DNA of 10,984 nucleotides from Candidatus Aminicenantes bacterium UBA876 (lineage in GTDB: Bacteria > Acidobacteriota > Aminicenantia > UBA2199), in NCBI GenBank assembly GCA_002294665.1, contig DBFQ01000097.1:1-10984 (forward strand), written 5' to 3'. The position numbers and the translations under genes were made by a program. A model generated the notes under the pieces. That model saw nothing but the letters and a program-made list of their open reading frames with translations. It was not told where the DNA came from and did not search any database. Positions 6,288-10,984 of the stretch are shown here, in pieces. Within the stretch, counting starts at the first letter, position 1, and each line of letters opens with the position of its first letter.

Positions 6288-6463
6288 CATTTTCAACTCC
6301 TTCAACTGCTTTCTTCCGCGTGTTCCGTGTGTTCTGTGGTTGCTTCTGTTTTGCTTTTGTTTGGAACATTTGAATTTGGTTCATTTGAATTTGTTTGGGA
6401 TTTTGTGCTTGGGATTTCGGATTTGAATTGCCCAGCCTCCTGTCACCTGATACCTGTCACCTG
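6288..6463. repeat. low-complexity spacer with short tandem words
   Basis: This gene-free stretch holds TTTTCAACTCCTTCAAC, a TTCCGTGTGTTCTGTGG word (the reverse of the CACACGGAATACACGGAA type at 10578-10596), and a 15-bp tandem pair beginning CATTTGAATTTG (6367 and 6382). Several GGGATTT/GGATTTG words follow, then ACCTGATACCTGTCACCTGTCACCT directly beyond the stop codon of the giant gene. No promoter or terminator is evident. Confidence 0.55.
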
Positions 6464-9400
6464 TCACCTATTTTCTTTCCGGTAACGTTCGAGCATGCGG
6501 TAGATCACGTTGTCACGCACCTTGCGCCCGAGTTTTTCTTCGTATTCCCGTTTGATCCGATAAAAGAAGTTGCCCTCTTCGTTATTGCGCCATTTTTCCA
6601 GCCAGGGTTGGATCAATTCATCTTCCACACCTTGCGGCAGTACCGGCCGGCTCAGGTCGATGCCATCGTTCAGATGGTTCGCGTCGCGGGTCGCCTTGAG
6701 CGCCCCGCTGGAAGAACCCGCGGCAGTGGACAGGCATACACCGGTCTGGCGATTGGCGCCATCGTAAGCCAGAAGGTCGGCACGCTTGTCGCCGGAAAAA
6801 TCACCCACCCGCCAGGCTGCGCTCACCGCCGGCGCATCACTCCAGACGCCGTCATACTGGAACGCTGCGCCCGTGGACAAAAATACCTCCGTACCCGCGA
6901 CATCGTCCTTGCCGCGCAGCAGGTCATCCATGCCGTCACCGTTGTAGTCGGCCACCAGCCAGCCGCCCGCTTGCGGCAGAGCCGGTGTCCATACCCCGGC
7001 GAACGCAAACGCCGTGCCCGTGGACAACAGCACCACCGTGCCGTTCTCGAAGTGGGTACGCGCCAAGTCGGTTCGCCCGTCTCCGTTGAAGTCTCCGCAA
7101 TACCAGCCATCCATTCCGTTATGGCCCGTGAACCAGACCGACGGCGACAGGAATTCGCTGCCGCTGCTCACATACACCCGGGATTCCAGCGAAGCAGTAT
7201 CGTAAATCAGCATGTCGTCCTTGCCGTCGCCGTTGAAATCACCCACGGTATAGCCATCAACGCCGGGAACCGCGTAGGACCAGATGTAATCTTTGAGAAA
7301 AGCAGAACCGGTCGAGAGAAACACCTGGGTGCGGTCCGGACCCCAGTCGTTTGCCGGGGTAAAGCGCATCAGGTCGGTTTTGCCGTCACCGTTAAAATCG
7401 CCCGGGAACCAGCCGTACAGGCCGGAATCCGACTGCAGCCAGCGCCCCAGATTGATAAACTGCGTGCCATCGGAAACAAACACCTTGTTGTATTTGACCA
7501 GAACATTCAAAAGGTCGAGAAAGCCGTCGCCGTCGTAATCGCCCGGATGCCAGCCCTCGACTCCGGCCGTGGCTCCATCCTCCCATATCCCGTCGTACAC
7601 AAAGGTATCGCCCGATACCGCGGAAATCTTGAACGTGGCATCCGATTCGTCCGCTGCCGTGGTTTCCTGTTCTTTGATCTTGACTGTATATCCGCTTCCG
7701 GTCTCGGCCATGCCGCCGATATACTCGCCCACGGTCCAGGCGTAACTGCCCGCGGAGGCGTCCACACCCGAAGCGATCACACCGACCGGGGCGCCGTCCT
7801 TCAGCAGCGTGAGTTTCAACGTGTTGCTCACACCATAGGCTGTCCAGGCGATGTTGTGAAAATCTCCAAGCGTCCAGCCCTCTCCGCCGTTGGGTGATGA
7901 AATCACAAGAAGACTACCCACCACGGTGATCGTGAATGTGGCATCGCTGACATCCACGGGATCACCGTCCGCCGCGTCACTGATCCGCACCAGGCACTGC
8001 GTGGAAGGTGAAGCGGGAACGGTCCATGCATAACTGCCGTCGTTGAGAGTGGACTCCGTGATTTCACTCCAGGCGGACCCGTTGTCTGTTGAATACTCGA
8101 TTTTTACGAATTCAATCGATCCCGTACTACTCCAGGTAATGTTGCAGGCCGATCCCACCGGCCATTCTTCTCCCCCGTTGGGCGCGGTCACTCCAATACC
8201 GGGGAGAACGAGTTTGGTGATAAATGCGTCATAGCTAACATCACCGGGATCTGTCATAAACGGGTTCACAGTGGGGAAATCCGTGCTGCTTGTCCATCCG
8301 CTCACATACACGTGGCCACTGCCGTCTACGGCAATCCCTTGAGACACCTCATTATCCGCCCCGCCCAGGTAAGTGGAATAGACCAGGCCGGCAGCGCCGC
8401 TCTCGTTGGTATCGACGCGCGCAACAAAAGCATCTGCGTTACCTGCATATCCCATGTATTGGTTCAGGGTGGGAAAATCAGTGCTTTGTGTATATCCAGT
8501 CACATACGCGTGGCCGCTTCCGTCCACGGCAATCCCTCTGGCATAATCCGCACCCGACCCGCCCAGGTAGGTAGAGTAGACCAGGCCGGCCGCGGCGCCG
8601 GCATTGGTATCGATACGTGCAATAAATGCATCTCTTTCACCATCATCTCCCATGTACGCGTTCACGGTGGGGAAATCGGTGCTTTCGGTATATCCGCAAA
8701 CATACGCGTGGCCGCTGCCGTCCACGGCAATCCCATTAAGCACATCATTGTACGCACCGCCCAGGTAAGTGGAATAAATCAGGCCGGCAGCGCCGCTGGC
8801 ATTTGTATTGATGCGTGTGATGAATGCATCATATGCACCGGCATATCCCATATACGGGTTCAGGGTGGGAAAATCAGTGCTAGCTGTAGATCCAGTCACA
8901 TAGGCGTGGCCGCTGCCGTCCACGGCAATCTCATCAGCAAAATCACCACTCGCCGCCCCGCCCAGATAAGTGGAGTAGACCAGGCCGGCAGCGCCGCTCG
9001 CGTTGGTATCGATGCGCGCGACAAATGCATCACATCCACCGTCATCTCCCATGTACGCGTTCACGGTGGGAAAATTCGTGCTGTATGTTTCTCCAGCCAC
9101 ATACGCGTGGCCGCCGCCGTCCACGGCAATCCCATGAGCATAATCACCTCCCGACCCGCCCAGGTAAGTGGAGTAGATCAGGCCGGCAGCGCCGCTCGCG
9201 TTGGTATTGATGCGCGCGACAAATGCATCATATCCACCACCATCTCCCATGTACGCGTTCACAGTGGGAAAATCCGTGCTGTCCGTCCATCCGGCTACAT
9301 ACACGTGCCCGCTGCCATCCACGGCAATCTTTTTAACTTGATCATAAGTCGTCCCACCCAGGTAGGTGCAATAGACCAGGCTGGAAGCGCCGCTCGCCTG

Positions 9401-10456
9401 GGTGTCGATGCGCGCAACGAAGGCATCGTATGAACCGCCAATACTTCCGCGATACGGGTTCAGAGTGGGGAAATCAGCGCTGATTGTATATCCGGCCACA
9501 TACGCGTGGCCGCTGTCATCCACAGCGATATCGTTGGCATAATCGATAGCCGCCCCGCCCAGGTAAGTGGAGTACAAGAGAACCAGCGGGTCGATTACCA
9601 GCTCACGCTCTTTATCATACGCTCCCACTGCAAACCCGTACGTGTTTTCTCCACACCGTTGGAAGCGCACCTCGACAGGAGAGCGATTGGATATGCTTGA
9701 TCCATTATTCATAGCCTGGGGCTTTTCCTGATAGGACACCGGCTGCTTGTGGATCATCTGGCCGAATTCGGTCTCGATCACCAGGTTGCCTTCCCCGTCA
9801 ATGCGCGTACCTTTCACATTGCGATAAGCAAAACGAATCCGTGACGGATCCGCCTGCGGCTTGACCACCCAGTCGTATTCCACTTCCTTTTCCATGCCGT
9901 AGACCTTGAGATCGATGCCCGCATACAGGTTCCGGTAGGTCACTGCCCTGGAGGTGGGCACGTCACAATGCCACTTTCCGGGATCGTTCCCCTTAAAGTA
10001 ATTGACCTTGAGTTCAGCCACATCAGCGGCAACCATCGCGGGTTCAGGATCGGCATCCAGAAACACCAGCCGGGTCACCTCGCGCGCGTATTGGCCGGAG
10101 TGTGCTTTTGCCTCACCGGGCATACGGCGCTGCAGCCGTCCGTTCTGCGATCTATCTTGTCGGGCTTCCTCCGGCAGCGGCCGGCTGCTGTCAAAAACCA
10201 GCCCTTCCCCGGTCAGCCACAGGGTATAACGTGACGCCCGGGCATAAAACCGCGCCGCCTGGTTGTACTGGCCCTGGTTTTGGATGAAATACAAGGGGAT
10301 CCGGCCGGTGCGGAAATCGGCCTGCACCCGGTTCTTCAACCCATCCTGTCCCGTTAATTCCGCGTCAGCCGGGATCACTCCATCGGCCACCATCAATCCG
10401 GGAAACAAAGCGATTACAGCCAGAAAAATCACCACTCCAACCACTTTGTGTTTCAT
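6464..10456 (-). CDS. giant secreted SBBP-repeat / FG-GAP protein with basic helical C-terminal module
   Basis: The protein has 1330 residues. The signal peptide (1 to about 24) is MKHK plus a hydrophobic core. A DUF7948-like domain (about 50-290) is marked by YFIQNQGQYN, NYFKGNDPGKWHCDVP, YAGIDLKVYG and PVSYQE. Seven SBBP repeats (about 295-749) each start with YSTYLGG and contain IAVDGSGHAYVTG and DFPT. Two Kre9/KNH-like domains follow (about 751-842 and 848-944), each with PNGGE and SYAWTV. Six FG-GAP/VCBS-type repeats (about 950-1245) carry GDFNGDGKTD-like calcium loops; the sixth, DFSGDKRAD, is degenerate. The last 54 residues (1277-1330) are a charged helical module. Cell-surface or matrix display with adhesion is the likely role by analogy. 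GGAGG lies nine bases before ATG 10456. Confidence 0.88.
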   Translation of the reverse strand: MKHKVVGVVIFLAVIALFPGLMVADGVIPADAELTGQDGLKNRVQADFRTGRIPLYFIQNQGQYNQAARFYARASRYTLWLTGEGLVFDSSRPLPEEARQDRSQNGRLQRRMPGEAKAHSGQYAREVTRLVFLDADPEPAMVAADVAELKVNYFKGNDPGKWHCDVPTSRAVTYRNLYAGIDLKVYGMEKEVEYDWVVKPQADPSRIRFAYRNVKGTRIDGEGNLVIETEFGQMIHKQPVSYQEKPQAMNNGSSISNRSPVEVRFQRCGENTYGFAVGAYDKERELVIDPLVLLYSTYLGGAAIDYANDIAVDDSGHAYVAGYTISADFPTLNPYRGSIGGSYDAFVARIDTQASGASSLVYCTYLGGTTYDQVKKIAVDGSGHVYVAGWTDSTDFPTVNAYMGDGGGYDAFVARINTNASGAAGLIYSTYLGGSGGDYAHGIAVDGGGHAYVAGETYSTNFPTVNAYMGDDGGCDAFVARIDTNASGAAGLVYSTYLGGAASGDFADEIAVDGSGHAYVTGSTASTDFPTLNPYMGYAGAYDAFITRINTNASGAAGLIYSTYLGGAYNDVLNGIAVDGSGHAYVCGYTESTDFPTVNAYMGDDGERDAFIARIDTNAGAAAGLVYSTYLGGSGADYARGIAVDGSGHAYVTGYTQSTDFPTLNQYMGYAGNADAFVARVDTNESGAAGLVYSTYLGGADNEVSQGIAVDGSGHVYVSGWTSSTDFPTVNPFMTDPGDVSYDAFITKLVLPGIGVTAPNGGEEWPVGSACNITWSSTGSIEFVKIEYSTDNGSAWSEITESTLNDGSYAWTVPASPSTQCLVRISDAADGDPVDVSDATFTITVVGSLLVISSPNGGEGWTLGDFHNIAWTAYGVSNTLKLTLLKDGAPVGVIASGVDASAGSYAWTVGEYIGGMAETGSGYTVKIKEQETTAADESDATFKISAVSGDTFVYDGIWEDGATAGVEGWHPGDYDGDGFLDLLNVLVKYNKVFVSDGTQFINLGRWLQSDSGLYGWFPGDFNGDGKTDLMRFTPANDWGPDRTQVFLSTGSAFLKDYIWSYAVPGVDGYTVGDFNGDGKDDMLIYDTASLESRVYVSSGSEFLSPSVWFTGHNGMDGWYCGDFNGDGRTDLARTHFENGTVVLLSTGTAFAFAGVWTPALPQAGGWLVADYNGDGMDDLLRGKDDVAGTEVFLSTGAAFQYDGVWSDAPAVSAAWRVGDFSGDKRADLLAYDGANRQTGVCLSTAAGSSSGALKATRDANHLNDGIDLSRPVLPQGVEDELIQPWLEKWRNNEEGNFFYRIKREYEEKLGRKVRDNVIYRMLERYRKENR
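6476..6634 (-). repeat. copy 1 of a duplicated C-terminal module
   Basis: This segment encodes the end of the giant protein, from QGVEDELIQPWLEKWR to the last residues. It aligns without gaps to 10826-10984 at an offset of 4350 bases. By hand count 13 of 159 bases differ, most of them between 6582 and 6631. The following 31 residues, from FFYRIKREYE to MLERYRK, are identical in both copies. Similarity stops at the end of the module, where the two genes run into different spacer words. Confidence 0.85.
6779..7547 (-). repeat. six FG-GAP/VCBS-type calcium-loop repeats within the giant gene
   Basis: The loop motifs, in protein order, are GDYDGDGFLD, GDFNGDGKTD, GDFNGDGKDD, GDFNGDGRTD, ADYNGDGMDD and GDFSGDKRAD, spaced roughly 150 bases apart between 7547 and 6779. 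The pattern is that of the D-x-[DN]-G-D-G-x-x-D loop of beta-propeller FG-GAP repeats. The sixth copy has lost the central DG, which is usual for an edge repeat. Confidence 0.8.
8207..9574 (-). repeat. seven tandem SBBP units, period 198-201 bp
   Basis: The units begin at about 9574, 9373, 9175, 8977, 8776, 8578 and 8380 on the minus strand, measured at the Tyr codon of Y[SC]TYLGG. Lengths of complete units are 201, 198, 198, 201, 198 and 198 bases. DNA identity is high across units, notably around TATGTTT-free core words such as GCGTGGCCGCTGCCGTC and CCGCCCAGGTAAGTGG. Units 3 and 5 share VNAYMGDDG while units 4 and 6 share MGYAG, a dimeric pattern. Confidence 0.85.
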
Positions 10457-10626
10457 GATGAAGCTCCTCCATAGGAACCATAAAACCGATGAACGCCAAC
10501 ATATAACGTGGCCGCCCTGTAGGATGAAGAAGGTTTCAGGTTGAAAAAAGCATGAGCGATCCGGAAAATTAAATCAACACACGGAATACACGGAAATTTA
10601 AACAAGTTTATGAAGTTGGAAATGCA

Positions 10627-10647
10627 GGGCGGGTTTCAAGCCCGCCC
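10627..10647. repeat. GGGCGGG / CCCGCCC palindrome
   Basis: GGGCGGG (10627-10633) pairs with CCCGCCC (10641-10647) around TTTCAAG, which can extend the stem by a G-U and two A-T pairs. It lacks a T-tract and resembles dispersed REP-like palindromes of bacterial spacers. Confidence 0.6.
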
Positions 10648-10703
10648 CCTACTCCAGTTGCCTCGTCTCTCCTGCAACTTGCCCTCTGCCTCTTGCCTCT
10701 CGC

Positions 10704-10729
10704 AGGGGCGGCCACGTGAAGCCGCCCCT
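10704..10729. repeat. AGGGGCGGC / GCCGCCCCT palindrome
   Basis: A perfect 9-bp stem, AGGGGCGGC (10704-10712) with GCCGCCCCT (10721-10729), encloses an 8-base loop CACGTGAA. It lies 34 bases beyond the stop of the right-hand minus-strand gene, a position suited to 3'-end protection or termination. No T-run follows on the minus strand. It shares its GGGGCGG core type with the neighbouring palindrome. Confidence 0.6.
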
Positions 10730-10762
10730 ACTTTTCACTTCTATCTATTTACTTTGACCTTT

Positions 10763-10984
10763 TTACTCGTGTGCCCTCTGGGTATCCCACTTTCCACTTT
10801 TCATTTTGACCTTTTCACTATCTATTTTCCGGTAACGTTCGAGCATGCGGTAGATTACGTTGTCACGCACCTTGCGCCCGAGTTTCTCTTCGTATTCCCG
10901 TTTGATCCGATAAAAGAAGTTGCCCTCTTCGCCACAACGCCACTTATTCAGCCAGGGCTGCATCAATTCATCTTCCACACTTTG
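10763..10984 (-). CDS. C-terminal part of a second protein bearing the same 54-residue module
   Basis: The frame is open to the right window edge, so only the last 73 residues or so are visible: QSVEDELMQPWLNKWRCGEE, then the identical 31-residue stretch from FFYRIKREYE to MLERYRK, then a different 20-residue tail starting IDSEKVKMK. A GTG codon at 10976-10978 could be misread as a start, but it aligns to an internal Val of the giant protein's module. The tail is encoded by AGTGAAAAGGTC- and GAAAAGTGG-type spacer words, as if the original stop had been lost. By analogy the missing part may be another large secreted repeat protein, but this cannot be seen. Confidence 0.7.
   Translation of the reverse strand, partial: QSVEDELMQPWLNKWRCGEEGNFFYRIKREYEEKLGRKVRDNVIYRMLERYRKIDSEKVKMKSGKWDTQRAHE
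10826..10984 (-). repeat. copy 2 of the duplicated C-terminal module
   Basis: Gap-free partner of 6476-6634 with about 92% identity by hand count. The repeat reaches the window edge, so its upstream limit is unknown. Differences cluster in the codons for the WR(NN/CG)EE and WL(E/N)KW positions, while the helical stretch that follows differs only at silent positions. Confidence 0.85.

Larger units (their letters stand above)
10457..10762. other. spacer between the two module-bearing genes
   Basis: This 306-base gap holds the GGAGG ribosome site for the giant gene, a CACACGGAATACACGGAA word (10578-10596), two GC-rich palindromes, the word series CTCTGCCTCTTGCCTCTCGC, and TTTTCACTTCTATCTATTT near the end of the right-hand gene. 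No convincing -35/-10 pair for the giant gene stands out, and I see no further gene. Confidence 0.5.

Noticed and set aside
6395..7897. 500-codon plus-strand open frame
   Set aside because: It lies antisense to the FG-GAP and Kre9-like region of the giant gene. Its residues are rich in Arg, His, Val and Ala without domain features, and its first part is spacer repeat. The opposite frame has clear conserved domains.
8312..9433. 373-codon plus-strand open frame with a repeating pattern
   Set aside because: The repeats are the antisense of the SBBP units; periodic DNA keeps the opposite frame open. There is no ribosome site, and the reverse frame matches a known family.
8207..9574. CRISPR-like array
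   Set aside because: The 198-201 bp periodic repeat is in-frame coding sequence for SBBP units, with no short repeats separated by unique spacers.
10704..10729. Intrinsic terminator for the right-hand gene
   Set aside because: The stem is strong but no T-run follows it on the minus strand, so it is listed as a palindrome only.

Overview
The window looks like a chromosomal segment of an uncultured-type, moderately GC-rich bacterium. Several features recall Candidatus Aminicenantes or a related Acidobacteriota-like lineage: a giant SBBP-repeat/FG-GAP secreted protein, many stand-alone radical SAM proteins, and spacers built from short recurring words such as CTCTTCAACT, CACGGAA and AGGTGACAGG together with GC-rich palindromes. 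This assignment is an impression from style and gene content, not a proven placement. No rRNA, tRNA, CRISPR array, transposase or phage gene was recognised.

Left part (1-2118). A membrane-anchored redoxin-like protein without a CXXC motif (56-532) overlaps the start of a second redoxin-like frame (511-about 672). That frame keeps only its membrane anchor and an APTF motif, then runs into the tail of a convergent gene. The convergent gene (657-1619, minus) is a PflX-type (COG1313) radical SAM protein. It diverges from a MOSC-domain protein (1663-2118, plus). The 43-base gap between them carries a palindrome and -10-like boxes placed so that both mRNAs could be leaderless.

Middle part (2119-6100). 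A spacer of word-like repeats precedes a Tat-exported-looking aldo/keto reductase with two C-terminal 4Fe-4S motifs (2354-3571, minus). It is divergent from a PadR-family repressor (3693-4142), whose promoter overlaps a perfect 14-bp AT palindrome. The repressor overlaps by 4 bases the gene for a B12-binding-type radical SAM protein with a DUF4070-like C-terminus (4139-5659). This pair looks like an autoregulated two-gene unit, with the reductase possibly under the same control. A small DUF2177-type membrane protein (5671-6078, minus) follows tail to tail.

Right part (6100-10984). After another repeat-filled spacer comes a 1330-residue secreted protein on the minus strand (6464-10456). In order it has a signal peptide, a DUF7948-like N-terminal domain, seven SBBP repeats, two Kre9/KNH-like domains, six FG-GAP/VCBS-type calcium-loop repeats and a basic, helical 54-residue C-terminal module. 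The same module, about 92% identical in DNA over 159 bp, ends a second minus-strand gene that enters from the right edge (10763-10984). The recurrence of this module at the C-terminus of neighbouring genes is the most unusual signal in the window.
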